From contig NZ_CP009755.1 of the NCBI RefSeq assembly GCF_000772085.1, positions 2,046,001 through 2,110,000 of the forward strand: DNA of 64,000 nucleotides, written 5' to 3'. The notes below the pieces were generated by a model, which was given only the letters and a program-made list of their open reading frames with translations, was not told where the DNA came from and did no database searches. Within the stretch, counting starts at the first letter, position 1. Each line of letters begins with the position of its first letter. This DNA is from Curtobacterium sp. MR_MD2014. GTDB lineage: Bacteria; Actinomycetota; Actinomycetes; Actinomycetales; Microbacteriaceae. The position numbers and the translations under genes are program-made. Shown here in pieces: positions 45,295-54,134 of this stretch.

Positions 45295-46545
45295 TCACGA
45301 CCTGGTCCACCCGCCGACGGTGTGCGTGACGAGCCCCTGCAGTTCGGCCAGCGCGAGCGCGTCCGCCACCGCACCCGCCGACATGCCCGAGCGCACGGCG
45401 ATCTCCTGCTCGCCGAGCGCCCGCCGTCCCAATGCGTCCAGGACCCGGACCACCTCGGGGTCCTGCCGACCACCGATCGGCTCGTCGGCGTGCGTCGGCC
45501 CAGCGTCCCTCGACGGGTGTCCTCGCCCGGATCCGCGTCGTCCGACGACGGCCTCGACGGGGTCGCCCGGACCCACGACGATCTGAGCACGCCCCTGCGC
45601 CACGAGACGGTGGCACCCGACCGACGCCGACGACGAGAACGCCCCCGGGACGGCGAACACGGGTCGGCCGAGCTGCGCAGCGTGGTGCGCCGTGTTCAAC
45701 GCGCCCGAGCGGGCCCCGGCCTCGACCACGACGGTCGCCGCACCCAGCGCCGCGATCAGTCGGTTCCGTGCGAGGAACCGCCACCGTGTCGGCCGGGTAC
45801 CCGGCGGGGACTCGGCCAGCAGGCTGCCCTGCCGTGCGACGTTCCGCAGCAGTTCGACGTTGCCCGTCGGGTAGAGCTGGTCGATCCCGCCGGCCAGGAC
45901 CGCCACCGTCGGCGTGCCCGCCGCGACCGCGACCCGGTGCGCGGTCGCGTCGATGCCGTAGGCCCCACCGCTCACCACCGTGCACCCGGCGTCGGCGGCG
46001 GCCGAGGCGATCTCCGCGGTCGCCTCGGCCCCTGCGACGGTGTTCGCCCGCGAGCCGACGACGGCCAGGGCAGGACCGGAGGCCCGACGCCCCGACCGCG
46101 TCCAGAGCACGACGGGCGCGTGCGGCCCGAGGTCGTCGACGCCGGTGGGCCACCCGGCCGTGCCCGGCACGACGAGCCGCGCACCGACCGCGCGCGCGGC
46201 CTCGAGCGTCGTCAGCACGTCGACCCGGGCGAGCCGTGGGCGCCAGCGCTCGAGGGCGACCCGCAGCGTGCGGGCGAAGGGTGCCGGGGACTCAGCCCCC
46301 GGGACACCCCGGTCGATGCAGGAGTCGAGCAGGCCCACGGGTCCGTCGTCGCACGCCGACCGGACGAGCGCGAACGAGCGCTCGGCCCCGAGTCCCTGGA
46401 CGAGCATCCCCGCCACCGCGTCCCCCGGCTCCACGACGGCCGACCACGCCACGCGCGCCGCTGCCTCCACCGGGTCCACCGCGTCGGCCACAGCCCGACC
46501 GAGGAGCACCGCGACCGTCTCGAGCAGGTCGGGCGCCCCGGTCAC
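45295..46545 (-). CDS. dprA: DNA-processing protein DprA
   Basis: The 416-residue DprA protects incoming single-stranded DNA and loads RecA in transformation. Its Rossmann-fold core is visible: AVVGSRANTVAGAEATAEIA, VVSGGAYGIDATAHRVAV, VAVLAGGIDQLYPTGN, LLAESPPGTRPTRWRFLARNRLIAALGAATVVVEAGARSGALNTAHHA. A C-terminal winged-helix-like segment of about 60 residues follows. The GTG start overlaps the comM stop (GTGA). Found with comM and yraN, this is the conserved actinobacterial set. Natural competence is not proven by it. Confidence 0.96.
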   Translation of the reverse strand: MTGAPDLLETVAVLLGRAVADAVDPVEAAARVAWSAVVEPGDAVAGMLVQGLGAERSFALVRSACDDGPVGLLDSCIDRGVPGAESPAPFARTLRVALERWRPRLARVDVLTTLEAARAVGARLVVPGTAGWPTGVDDLGPHAPVVLWTRSGRRASGPALAVVGSRANTVAGAEATAEIASAAADAGCTVVSGGAYGIDATAHRVAVAAGTPTVAVLAGGIDQLYPTGNVELLRNVARQGSLLAESPPGTRPTRWRFLARNRLIAALGAATVVVEAGARSGALNTAHHAAQLGRPVFAVPGAFSSSASVGCHRLVAQGRAQIVVGPGDPVEAVVGRRGSGRGHPSRDAGPTHADEPIGGRQDPEVVRVLDALGRRALGEQEIAVRSGMSAGAVADALALAELQGLVTHTVGGWTRS

Positions 46546-48062
46546 AGCGCACTCCGGAGGGCGAGGGCCTCGCGCACGTGCCGTTCGCCCGGCCGGTCGT
46601 CCCCCTGCAGGTCCGCGAGCGTCCAGGCGAGGCGCATCGTCCGGTCCCAGCCGCGCATCGTCAGCGTGCCGAGGTCGAGCGCCTGGTCGAGCGCCGTCGT
46701 CGCCCGCCGGTCCACCCGCCCGGGGCCGCGGAGCCACGCCCCCGACACCTCGGCGTTCCGGGTCCACCCCGTACCGACGAGCCTGGTGCGCATCGCGTGG
46801 CGTGCCGCCTCGACGGTCGCTCGAGCCTGCGCCGTGCTGGGCGTCGTGCCGTCCTCACCGCGGATCAGGCCGGTGGTCACCCGCGGCACGCGCACCCGGA
46901 TGTCGATGCGGTCGAGCAACGGCCCGGACATGCGGCCGAGGTACCGGCGGACGGTGGCCGGCGCGCACTCGCACGGTTGCCGCATCGAGCCGGCGTTGCC
47001 GCACGGACACGGGTTCGCCGCGAGCACGACCTGACAGCGTGCGGGGAACTCGGCGGCCCCGGCGGCCCGGTGCACCGTGATCCGTCCGGACTCCAGGGGC
47101 TGTCGCAGCGCGTCGAGCACCGCGCGCGGGAACTCCGGGGCCTCGTCGAGGAACAGCACGCCCTGAGTCGCGCGCGAGACGGCGCCCGGTCGGACCGTGC
47201 CGGAGCCGCCACCGATGAGGGACACCGCGGACGCCGAGTGGTGCGGGGCCTCCCACGGAGGTCTCGTGGTCCACGATGCGACCCCGTGCCCGGCGACCGA
47301 CCGCACCGCCGCGACCTCGAGCGCCGCGTCGTCGTCGAGGTCCGGCAGCAGGCCCGGCAGCCGTTCCGCGAGCATCGTCTTGCCGGCGCCCGGCGGTCCC
47401 ACGAGCAGGGCGTGGTGTCCGCCGGCGGCCGCCGCGACGAGGGCACGGACGCCGGTGGGGTTGCCCACGACCTCGGCCAGCTCGGCGACGGGTGATCGCT
47501 CGGGGAGGACCGGCGGCGCGGCGACCGGGTCGACCTCGACCGGCGGGAGGAGCGCCCCGGCGTCGATCGCGGCGGCACGGAGCGAGTCCACGGCGCGGAC
47601 GTCCACACCGCGCACGAACCGGGCCTCCTCGGCGTTCCCCGTGGGGAGCACCACCCGCTCGGCTCCGGCGTCCCGTGCCGCGAGCAGCATCGGCACGACC
47701 CCGGGTACGGGCCGGAGTCGCCCGTCGAGCCCGAGCTCCCCGATGTACACGACCCGTTCGCTCACGCAGGGCGCGACGTCCGCGCCGGCGAGCACCGCCA
47801 TGGCGATCGCCAGGTCGAAGCCCGATCCGCGCTTCGGGATCGCCGCCGGCGTCAGGTTGACCGTGATCCGCCGGGCCGGCAGGGGCGCCCCGGCGTTCGC
47901 CGCTGCGGCCCGGACCCGCTCTCGGGCCTCGCCCAACGAGGTGTCCGGCAGTCCGATGATGCTGAAGGCGGGCAGCTGGCTCGTCAGGTGCGCCTCGACC
48001 TCGATCCGCCGTCCGGTCACGCCGAGCAGGGCGACCGCGGCGGACCGACCGATGCCGGTCAC
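46542..48062 (-). CDS. comM: ComM/YifB-family AAA+ ATPase
   Basis: The 506-residue Mg-chelatase-like ATPase has an N-terminal Lon-protease-like fold (HLTSQLPAFSIIGLPDTSLGEARERVRAA), Walker A LLVGPPGAGKTMLAERLPG, Walker B VLFLDEAPEFPRAVLDALRQPLE, a cysteine cluster (NPCPCGNAGSMRQPCECAP) and arginine-finger helices (SGPLLDRIDIRV). In competent bacteria ComM drives branch migration during DNA integration. It overlaps yraN upstream and dprA downstream by four bases each, a tight operon. Confidence 0.96.
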   Translation of the reverse strand: MTGIGRSAAVALLGVTGRRIEVEAHLTSQLPAFSIIGLPDTSLGEARERVRAAAANAGAPLPARRITVNLTPAAIPKRGSGFDLAIAMAVLAGADVAPCVSERVVYIGELGLDGRLRPVPGVVPMLLAARDAGAERVVLPTGNAEEARFVRGVDVRAVDSLRAAAIDAGALLPPVEVDPVAAPPVLPERSPVAELAEVVGNPTGVRALVAAAAGGHHALLVGPPGAGKTMLAERLPGLLPDLDDDAALEVAAVRSVAGHGVASWTTRPPWEAPHHSASAVSLIGGGSGTVRPGAVSRATQGVLFLDEAPEFPRAVLDALRQPLESGRITVHRAAGAAEFPARCQVVLAANPCPCGNAGSMRQPCECAPATVRRYLGRMSGPLLDRIDIRVRVPRVTTGLIRGEDGTTPSTAQARATVEAARHAMRTRLVGTGWTRNAEVSGAWLRGPGRVDRRATTALDQALDLGTLTMRGWDRTMRLAWTLADLQGDDRPGERHVREALALRSAL

Positions 48063-48412
48063 AGGATCCCCGTCAGGTGCTCGATGCCGTGCCGGTCACC
48101 GGCCACGTGCACCGCCAGCGCATCGAGACGGACCGCCGGGGCGTGCGTGTCGGGATGCGCCGCGAACCACATCGGCACCAGCCGTCGGAGGCGCGCGGTC
48201 TTCGCCGTGGTGATCGCCTCGAACGGGTGCCCGGTCGCCGTGCCCGCTCGCGTCTTGACCTCGATGAACACGAGTGTCCGCCCGTGCCAGGCGACCACGT
48301 CGACCTCGCCGCGTGCGCACCGCCAGTTTCGTTCCACCAATCGGTACCCGCGCGCCGTGAGCCATTCCACCGCGCGGTCCTCGCCGTACTGCCCCAGTGT
48401 TCGTCGTTCCAT
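48059..48412 (-). CDS. yraN: YraN family (UPF0102) endonuclease-fold protein
   Basis: The 117-residue protein keeps the restriction-endonuclease-like core of UPF0102: LGQYGEDRAVEWLTARGYRLVERNWRCARGEVDVVAW and LVFIEVKTRAG, giving the Glu/Asp/ExK metal-site pattern. The physiological role is unclear. ATG 48412 is chosen because GGAGG lies seven bases upstream; a longer frame starting at 48448 lacks such support. It is the first gene of the yraN-comM-dprA operon. Confidence 0.93.
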   Translation of the reverse strand: MERRTLGQYGEDRAVEWLTARGYRLVERNWRCARGEVDVVAWHGRTLVFIEVKTRAGTATGHPFEAITTAKTARLRRLVPMWFAAHPDTHAPAVRLDALAVHVAGDRHGIEHLTGIL

Positions 48413-48515
48413 GTCGTTGCCTCCACCGACGACGATGCGGCAATGCATCCGGCGCCGTCGGTCGGATGGCGGAACTGTGGATGAGCACTCTTGATGGAAA
48501 TGTTGTGCAGGAATG

Positions 48516-48554
48516 ACGAGACCCCGGATGTCGTCAGGACATCCGGGGTCTCGT
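48516..48554 (-). terminator. 17-bp stem-loop terminator of lsr2
   Basis: ACGAGACCCCGGATGTC (48516-48532) pairs perfectly with 48538-48554, with a GTCAG loop, 11 bases past the lsr2 stop. It isolates lsr2 from the yraN operon. Confidence 0.88.
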
Positions 48555-48565
48555 GAGGTCGTGCG

Positions 48566-48922
48566 TCAGTGCGCGGCTGCGTACGCTTCCTGCACCTGGG
48601 TCGAGATACGGCCGCGGCTCGAGACCTCGTACCCGTTCTCCTTCGCCCAGTCGCGGATCTTCGCGAGTTCCTCGGAGTTCCCGCGCTTGGGTGCGGACTT
48701 CGGCGCGGAACCACTGCTGCCACCGGAACGACGACCGGAGACCTTCCGTGCCGCTGCGACGTAGTCCGAGATCGCTTCGCGGAACTTGTCCACGTTGTCG
48801 TCGGACAGGTCGATCTCGTAGTTCGAACCGTCGAACGCGAATTCCACGGTGCGGCCTTCGCCGGCGGCGATGGGCGAATCGTCGAGGTCGTCGACGAGCT
48901 GGACGGTGACCTTCTGTGCCAT
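48566..48922 (-). CDS. lsr2: Lsr2-type nucleoid-associated protein
   Basis: The 118-residue protein has the Lsr2 plan: an N-terminal dimerisation domain (MAQKVTVQLVDDLDDSPI, TVEFAFDGSNYEIDLSDDN), a Ser/Gly/Lys linker, and a C-terminal DNA-binding domain IRDWAKENGYEVSSRGRISTQVQEAY, whose RGR enters the minor groove of AT-rich DNA. Lsr2 bridges DNA and silences foreign genes in actinobacteria. ATG 48922 has AGGAG. It lies between DUF2469 and yraN, a place where most actinobacteria have no such gene. Confidence 0.96.
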   Translation of the reverse strand: MAQKVTVQLVDDLDDSPIAAGEGRTVEFAFDGSNYEIDLSDDNVDKFREAISDYVAAARKVSGRRSGGSSGSAPKSAPKRGNSEELAKIRDWAKENGYEVSSRGRISTQVQEAYAAAH

Positions 48923-49057
48923 GTCGTGCTCCTGGGTCGAGGGGTGGTGATCCCCGTGACGGTGGGTCACGGGAAAAGCTTCACCACCACCGTAGCGCGA
49001 CAATTGCGGGAATGTCGTCGGAAGAAGCCCGAGTCGCAATTCCAGAAAAGCTGTGGA

Positions 49058-49381
49058 TCACTCGTCGAGTGCGAGTTCCTTGGGCAGTTCGAGTTCCCGC
49101 GACGTGAGTTCCTCGACGTTCACGTCCTTGAACGTGAGGACACGCACGGACTTCACGAACCGGTCGGAACGGTAGACGTCCCACACCCACACGTCGTTCA
49201 TCGTGAGCTCGAAGTAGAAGTCGTGCTCGGTGTCACGGCGGACGAGGTCGACCTCGTTCGCCAGGTAGAACCGCCGCTCGGTCTCGACCACGTACCGGAA
49301 CTGCGACACGACGTCGCGGTACTCGCGGTACAGGGCAAGTTCGACCTCGCGGTCGTAGTCGTCGAATTCGTCGTCATCCAT
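49058..49381 (-). CDS. DUF2469 family protein
   Basis: The 107-residue acidic protein matches a family restricted to actinobacteria and always found after rnhB: DDEFDDYDREVELALYREYRDVVSQFRYVVETERRFYLANEVDLVRRD then YFELTMNDVWVWDVYRS. Its function is unknown. ATG 49381 follows TAGACT (49391-49396, minus) by nine bases; a GTG at 49390 would overlap that hexamer and is rejected. Confidence 0.93.
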   Translation of the reverse strand: MDDDEFDDYDREVELALYREYRDVVSQFRYVVETERRFYLANEVDLVRRDTEHDFYFELTMNDVWVWDVYRSDRFVKSVRVLTFKDVNVEELTSRELELPKELALDE

Positions 49382-49430
49382 CGCCCGCACAGTCTACGGC
49401 GAGCCGACCGACGATGGACGACGAGGTGGG

Positions 49431-50135
49431 TCAGCCGGTGACGGCCAGCTCGTCGAACCCGTCCAGGGCGACGCTCGACGCCTGGTGCAGCCAGCTCTTC
49501 CGGTGCAGCGCGTGCGCCCCGACGGACCGGATCCCGTCGTAGTGCGCCGTGGACCCGTACCCCTTGTTCGACGCCCACCCGTAGTGCGGAGCCCCCTCGT
49601 GCGCAGCGACCATCAGGGCGTCGCGCTCGACCTTCGCCACCACGGACGCTGCGGCGACGGAGGCGCAGTCGCGGTCCGCCTTCACGCGCACCACGACGTC
49701 GAGCGGCCGGGCGGACGGGACCAGTGCTGTGGGGACGGCACGGGACAACCAGTCGAACGAGCCGTCCAGCACCACGACGGCGTCGTCGAGGCACAGCCCG
49801 TCGTCGACGAGCGCGCCGAGCGCCGCCGCACCGGCCTGGCCGAGCGCGGGGACGATCCCCTGCTGGTCGACCACGTCCGCCGTCGCCATGCCCACGGCGG
49901 TCCGTGCCCACCGTCGGACGACGGGCTCGAGCTCGGTGCGCCGAGCGGCTGACAGCAGTTTCGAGTCGGCGAGCCCCTGGGGCACGCGTCCGATGTCGAT
50001 CGTCACCGCCGCGACCCCGACGGCCACCGGACCGGCGATCGCCCCACGGCCGACCTCGTCCATGCCGATCACGGTCACGCGACCGGAGCCGAGCAGCTTC
50101 TTCTCGACCCGGAGCGATGGCCGGACCGGGGTCAC
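49431..50135 (-). CDS. rnhB: Ribonuclease HII
   Basis: The 234-residue RNase HII removes ribonucleotides from DNA. The active site DEVGRG (VIGMDEVGRGAIAGPVAVG) and the later Asp residues (VVLDGSFDW; VKADRDCASVAAASVVAKVERD) are all present, with the C-terminal HYGWASNKGYGSTAHYDGI and HRKSW. GTG 50135 overlaps the lepB stop (GTGA), so the two are co-translated. Confidence 0.97.
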   Translation of the reverse strand: MTPVRPSLRVEKKLLGSGRVTVIGMDEVGRGAIAGPVAVGVAAVTIDIGRVPQGLADSKLLSAARRTELEPVVRRWARTAVGMATADVVDQQGIVPALGQAGAAALGALVDDGLCLDDAVVVLDGSFDWLSRAVPTALVPSARPLDVVVRVKADRDCASVAAASVVAKVERDALMVAAHEGAPHYGWASNKGYGSTAHYDGIRSVGAHALHRKSWLHQASSVALDGFDELAVTG

Positions 50136-50875
50136 CGGTCCTTCTCCTCCACACCCGCGAACACGTCGGGGTAGTCGTCGAGCCACGTCCAGCGGCTCGT
50201 GGGCCACGAGATGACGAACGCCCTGCCGGTGACGTCCGACAGCGGCACGAAGCCCTTCGACGGGGTGTCGCGGTTGTAGCGCGAGTCCTTCGAGTCGTTG
50301 CGGTTGTCGCCCATCACCCAGATCGTGCCCTCGGGGACGGTCACCGAGAACGGGTCGGCCGACGCCGGGGCGCCGCTCGGCAGCAGCGTGTACGGCTCCT
50401 TGATGGGCACGCCGTTCACGGACATCTGCCCGAGGTCGTTGCAGCACGTGACCTTGTCCCCCGGCAGGCCGATGACCCGCTTGATGAGGTGGTCGTCGCT
50501 GTCGCCGGTCCCGAGACCGACCTGGGTGAGGAGCCAGTCGATCGCCTTCGCCGGCTGCGTGGTCGGCGCGACGCCCGGCACGTTCGTGCCGGTCAACCAG
50601 CCGCCCGGGTCCTTGAAGACCACGACGTCACCGCGCTTGAGCGACACCACGTCCGGCACGAGCTCGTTGACGATCACCCGGTCGTTCACCTGCAGTGTGT
50701 TCTCCATCGACTCCGACGGGATGTAGAACGACCGGATCAGGAACGTCTTGACGAGGAACGAGACGAGCAGTGCCGCGAGGAAGATGATGACGAGGTCCCG
50801 CAGGAACGTCAGGACGCCGTTGCCCTTGTGCTCAGCCCGTGGGCGGCGTCCCGATCCTTCGGTGGTGTCCGTCAT
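50132..50875 (-). CDS. lepB: Signal peptidase I
   Basis: The 247-residue protease has one membrane helix (LVIIFLAALLVSFLVKTFLI), the nucleophile Ser in IPSESMENTL, the general-base Lys in DDHLIKRVIGLPGDKV, and box E (GTIWVMGDNRNDSKDSRYN). It cuts signal peptides of exported proteins at the outer face of the membrane. Two adjacent cysteines (KVTCCND) follow the base Lys region. It follows rplS after a strong terminator, so it needs its own promoter, which I cannot place with confidence. Confidence 0.97.
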   Translation of the reverse strand: MTDTTEGSGRRPRAEHKGNGVLTFLRDLVIIFLAALLVSFLVKTFLIRSFYIPSESMENTLQVNDRVIVNELVPDVVSLKRGDVVVFKDPGGWLTGTNVPGVAPTTQPAKAIDWLLTQVGLGTGDSDDHLIKRVIGLPGDKVTCCNDLGQMSVNGVPIKEPYTLLPSGAPASADPFSVTVPEGTIWVMGDNRNDSKDSRYNRDTPSKGFVPLSDVTGRAFVISWPTSRWTWLDDYPDVFAGVEEKDR

Positions 50876-50978
50876 GTCCGCTCTCGTTCACATGCACGCT
50901 CGACCAGCGTGCCGACCCACACCCGCACTCGTCGGACGTGGAAGACCCTGCGCTCCGTGGAGCGCGCACAACGGGAAA

Positions 50979-51016
50979 GCCCCCCGTCGATGCACAACCG
51001 TACATCGGCGGGGGGC
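50979..51016 (-). terminator. 14-bp stem-loop terminator of rplS
   Basis: GCCCCCCGTCGATG (50979-50992) pairs with CATCGGCGGGGGGC (51003-51016), with one T-G wobble, about 43 bases past the rplS stop. It separates rplS from lepB. Confidence 0.85.
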
Positions 51017-51058
51017 GTCCAGTGGAACCCGGCTCGCGGGCCCTCACTGTGAAGGCGA

Positions 51059-51412
51059 TCAGGCGTCGCGCTTCTCCTTGATCTTGCGGCGGGCCGCCTT
51101 GCCGCGGAGCTCGCGCAGGTAGTAGAGCTTCGCGCGACGGACGTCACCGCGGGTGACGACCTCGATGTGGTCGATGATCGGCGAGTGCACCGGGAACCAG
51201 CGCTCGACGCCGACCTGGAAGCTCACCTTGCGGACCTTGAAGGTCTCGCCGAGGCCGTGGCCCTGGCGGGCGATGACGACACCCTGGAACACCTGGACAC
51301 GCGAGCGCGTGCCTTCGATGATGTTGACGTGCACCTTGATGGTGTCGCCGGGGCGGAAGTCCGGGACGTCGGTGCGCAGGGACGCTGCGTCGACGTGGTC
51401 GAGGAGCTGCAT
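51059..51412 (-). CDS. rplS: 50S ribosomal protein L19
   Basis: The 117-residue L19 shows [85 protein letters not shown] and the basic tail IKEKRDA. It sits at the 30S-50S interface. In the usual order it follows trmD; here map and its repeats lie between them on the other strand. Confidence 0.98.
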   Translation of the reverse strand: MQLLDHVDAASLRTDVPDFRPGDTIKVHVNIIEGTRSRVQVFQGVVIARQGHGLGETFKVRKVSFQVGVERWFPVHSPIIDHIEVVTRGDVRRAKLYYLRELRGKAARRKIKEKRDA

Positions 51413-51576
51413 GTTCGTTCACTCTCTGCGGACGCGCACGGGTCGCCGCGGATCGGTGTGTGGAAAGAAGTGTGCGTGCCCGGAATCGGCGACTCCCCCG
51501 TGGCAGAGTCCAGCCAGGGCACAGCGGTCCATCATGCCACAGGGAAGCCCGCTCGCAAAACGACCAGGATGGACGC

Positions 51577-52368
51577 ATGATCGAACTCCGCACCCCCGCC
51601 GAGCTGGAGGGCCTGCGCGCCGCCGGACGGTTCGTCGCCGACGTCCTCGACGAGCTGCTCGAGACCGTCGACGTGGGCGTGAACCTGCTCGACCTCGATC
51701 GCGTGGCCGCTCGGATGATCGCCGACCGTGGCGCCGTGAGCTGCTACGTCGACTACCACCCCTCGTTCGGCAACTCCCCCTTCGGCCGGAACCTGTGCAC
51801 GTCGGTGAACGACGCGGCCCTGCACGGCCTGCCGTACGACCGCGTGCTCGTCGACGGCGACCTCGTCAGCCTGGACTTCGCCGCGAGCGTCGACGGCTGG
51901 GTGGCGGACTCCGCCGTCACGGTGCAGGTGGGCACGGCCCGCGACGAGGACCAGCGACTCGTCGGGACGGTCGAGCGCGCGCTGCTGGCCGGCATCGAGC
52001 AGTTCCGACCGGGCAACAAGCTCGGCGACGTCTCCTACGCCATCGGCAGGGTGGCGAAGGACGCCGGCTACAGCGTCAACACGCAGTTCGGTGGGCACGG
52101 CGTCGGCCGCACGATGCACGGTGACCCGCACGTGCCGAACGACGGCCGCCCCGGCCGCGGTCTGAAGCTCCGCACGGGCCTCGTGGTCGCGATCGAGCCG
52201 TGGCTCATGCAGGGCACCGACGAACTCGTGCAGGACGAGGACGGCTGGACGCTGAAGAGCGTCGACGGATCCCGTGCCGCGCACGTCGAGCACACCGTGG
52301 CGGTCACCGACGACGGTCCCGAGGTGCTCACCCTGCGACGCGCCCAGCGCACCGAGGCGACCGCCTGA
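51577..52368 (+). CDS. map: Type I methionine aminopeptidase
   Basis: The 263-residue enzyme removes N-terminal methionine. The five metal ligands are in place: Asp in VSLDFAASVDGW and WVADSAVTV, His in GGHGVGRTMHGDP, Glu in VVAIEPWLM and Glu in HVEHTVAV. ATG 51577 follows CAGGAT (51565-51570) by six bases, another leaderless-type start. It lies on the opposite strand to its neighbours rplS and trmD, an unusual place for map, which is often next to adk in other bacteria, so this is probably a second copy. Confidence 0.96.
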   Translation: MIELRTPAELEGLRAAGRFVADVLDELLETVDVGVNLLDLDRVAARMIADRGAVSCYVDYHPSFGNSPFGRNLCTSVNDAALHGLPYDRVLVDGDLVSLDFAASVDGWVADSAVTVQVGTARDEDQRLVGTVERALLAGIEQFRPGNKLGDVSYAIGRVAKDAGYSVNTQFGGHGVGRTMHGDPHVPNDGRPGRGLKLRTGLVVAIEPWLMQGTDELVQDEDGWTLKSVDGSRAAHVEHTVAVTDDGPEVLTLRRAQRTEATA

Positions 52369-52413
52369 CGGCCGGGAGGCGCGGCGAGACCCCGCCCCGC
52401 GCCTCCCGTCCGT
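52368..52413. terminator. Imperfect palindrome between map and trmD
   Basis: CGGGAGGCGCGG (52373-52384) pairs with CCGCGCCTCCCG (52397-52408), with outer ACGG/CCGT pairs. It has the same GGGAGGCGCGG arm as the copy at 41683 and begins at the map stop codon, ending two convergent transcripts. Confidence 0.75.
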
Positions 52414-52478
52414 CCATCCATCCGTCGGGACGCGGGCGCCCTCGTCGCGCGACCTGCCGCTCACGATCCAGCCCGGCG

Positions 52479-52564
52479 GCACGTCGCGCGACCGGAACGT
52501 GCGCCGGCGGCACGTCGCGCGACCGCAACGTGCAGGAACGGCACGTCGTGCGACCGGAACGGCG
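52479..52564. repeat. Three 31-bp-spaced palindromic repeats between map and trmD
   Basis: A 24-bp unit that begins GCACGTCGCGCGACC and ends AACGTGC occurs at 52479, 52510 and 52541 (the third is degraded), separated by 7-bp spacers (GCCGGCG, AGGAACG). The ends GCACGT and ACGTGC are inverted repeats, and GTCGCGCGAC inside is itself palindromic. It lies in a convergent intergenic gap. Confidence 0.7.
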
Positions 52565-52618
52565 CGGAGCACCACTGCCGGACCAGCCGGCGCAGAGCGC
52601 GCGGCGACGCGGCCGGCG

Positions 52619-53311
52619 CTACGCGTCGGGCAGCAGGTCCGGGCGGACGCGACGGGTCCGCTCCACCTGCTGCTCGTGCCGCCAGGCGGCGACGCGCGCG
52701 TGGTGCCCGCTGAGCAGGACGTCCGGCACCTCGAGGTCCCGCCAGAGGGCCGGCTTCGTGTACGACGGGTACTCGAGCAGGCCGTCCTCGTGGGACTCCT
52801 CGACGAGTGACTCCGGGTTGCCGACGACCCCGGGGACGAGACGGCCGACCGCCTCGATCATCGCCATGGCCGCGACCTCGCCGCCGTTCAGCACGTAGTC
52901 ACCGAGCGAGAGCTCGACGACCGAGCACCGCTCGGCCGCCCACGCGAACACGCGGGCATCGATGCCCTCGTACCGCCCGCAGGCGAACACGAGGTGGTCG
53001 TGCTCGGACGCGAGCGACCGGGCGATCGACTGACGGAAGGGGGTGCCGGCCGGCGTGGGGACGACGAGCGTCGACGAACCGTCCTCGCGCAGGATCGACG
53101 ACAGCGCCTGCGCCCACGGCTCGGGCTTCATCACCATGCCCGCGCCACCGCCGTACGGGGTGTCGTCGACCGTGCGGTGCCGGTCGGTCGTCCAGTGCCG
53201 CAGGTCGTGCACGTGCACGTCGAGCAGCCCGTCCGAGCGGGCCTTGCCGAGCAGCGAGACGTCGAGGACGGAGAAGAACTCCGGGAAGATCGTGACGATG
53301 TCGATGCGCAC
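52619..53311 (-). CDS. trmD: tRNA (guanine-37-N1)-methyltransferase
   Basis: The 230-residue SPOUT-class enzyme methylates G37 next to the anticodon and prevents frameshifts. Conserved blocks: [65 protein letters not shown] (knot region) and [37 protein letters not shown] 53311 starts two bases after rimM, with a GAGGG upstream. It belongs to the rpsP-KH-rimM-trmD operon. Confidence 0.98.
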   Translation of the reverse strand: MRIDIVTIFPEFFSVLDVSLLGKARSDGLLDVHVHDLRHWTTDRHRTVDDTPYGGGAGMVMKPEPWAQALSSILREDGSSTLVVPTPAGTPFRQSIARSLASEHDHLVFACGRYEGIDARVFAWAAERCSVVELSLGDYVLNGGEVAAMAMIEAVGRLVPGVVGNPESLVEESHEDGLLEYPSYTKPALWRDLEVPDVLLSGHHARVAAWRHEQQVERTRRVRPDLLPDA

Positions 53312-53313
53312 GA

Positions 53314-53874
53314 TCAGCCCTCGCGGTCGGTCGGCGTGACCGTCTCGGGCCGCGAGGTGTCCTCGGGGTCCTCGAACAGTCCCGTCGGGGGCGTCACCGT
53401 GACGGTCCCGGCCGTGATGTCGACCGTCGGCACGATCGCCGAGACGAACGGCACCAGGACCTCGCCGCGCGACGGGGTGTCGATCGCGAGCAGGTCCTGC
53501 GCGGGCAGGTGGTCGACGCGGGCGACCGTACCGACCTCGACGCCGTCGCGGAGCACGCGCAAGCCGACCAGCTGGTGGTCGTACCAGGCGTCGTCCTCAC
53601 CGGTCTCGGCGTCGGCGTCCTGCTCGACCCAGAGGATCGCCCGCGCGAGGGACTCAGCGGCGGTGCGGTCCGCGACGCCCTCGAAGAAGGCGACCGGGTG
53701 GCCGTTGTACCAGCGGAGCTCGTCGATGGTCAGGGTCTTGCCCGACCACGGCGAGTCCGAGGGGACCTGGAGCGTGAACTCCGCCCCCGGCGTGAACCGA
53801 CGATCCGGGTCGTCGGTGTAGAGCTCGAGCTTGATGCCGCCCTTGAGCCCGTGCGCCTTCGTGATGCGACCCAC
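53314..53874 (-). CDS. rimM: Ribosome maturation factor RimM
   Basis: The protein has the two beta-barrel domains of Rim[27 protein letters not shown] and, after a linker, [38 protein letters not shown]...[13 protein letters not shown]. It helps assemble the 30S head around S19. The annotated GTG 53874 lies 15 bases after GGGAG, and the frame before it reads TTQLR with no ATG, GTG or TTG. RimM normally has such a strand before VGRITKAHG, so a rare start such as ACG 53889, or an unusually short N-terminus, are both possible. Confidence 0.92.
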   Translation of the reverse strand: MGRITKAHGLKGGIKLELYTDDPDRRFTPGAEFTLQVPSDSPWSGKTLTIDELRWYNGHPVAFFEGVADRTAAESLARAILWVEQDADAETGEDDAWYDHQLVGLRVLRDGVEVGTVARVDHLPAQDLLAIDTPSRGEVLVPFVSAIVPTVDITAGTVTVTPPTGLFEDPEDTSRPETVTPTDREG

Positions 53875-53893
53875 CCGGAGTTGGGTCGTCTCC

Positions 53894-54130
53894 CTAGGAA
53901 TCGGTGTCGACCACGTCGACCCGCACCCGCTTGCCGTCGGCGAGAGCCGAGACGAGGGTGCGGAGCGCCTTTGCGGTCCGTCCGGCGCGACCGATCACGC
54001 GACCGAGGTCCTCGGGGTGCACACGCACCTCGAGGACCTCGCCACGCGCAGAGGTGGAACTGGCGACGCGGACGTCGTCCGGGTGATCGACGATCCCCTT
54101 GACGAGGTGCGTCAGCGCAGAGTCGAGCAA
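53894..54130 (-). CDS. KH-domain RNA-binding protein (UPF0109)
   Basis: The 78-residue protein is a single KH domain: ALTHLVKGIVDHPDDVRV, then GEVLEVRVHPEDLGRVIGRAGRTAKALRTLVSAL with the GxxG loop (GRAG). It is the conserved partner between rpsP and rimM and helps 30S assembly. It starts at TTG 54130, four bases after the rpsP stop. Confidence 0.95.
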   Translation of the reverse strand: MLDSALTHLVKGIVDHPDDVRVASSTSARGEVLEVRVHPEDLGRVIGRAGRTAKALRTLVSALADGKRVRVDVVDTDS

Positions 54131-54134
54131 GGAA

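Noticed and set aside
45295..48412. Proof of natural competence from dprA and comM
   Set aside because: These genes are widespread in non-competent actinobacteria, and no uptake machinery (comEC, pili) is in the window.
52479..52564. CRISPR array
   Set aside because: Three repeats with 7-bp linkers; CRISPR spacers are about 30 bp and there are no cas genes.
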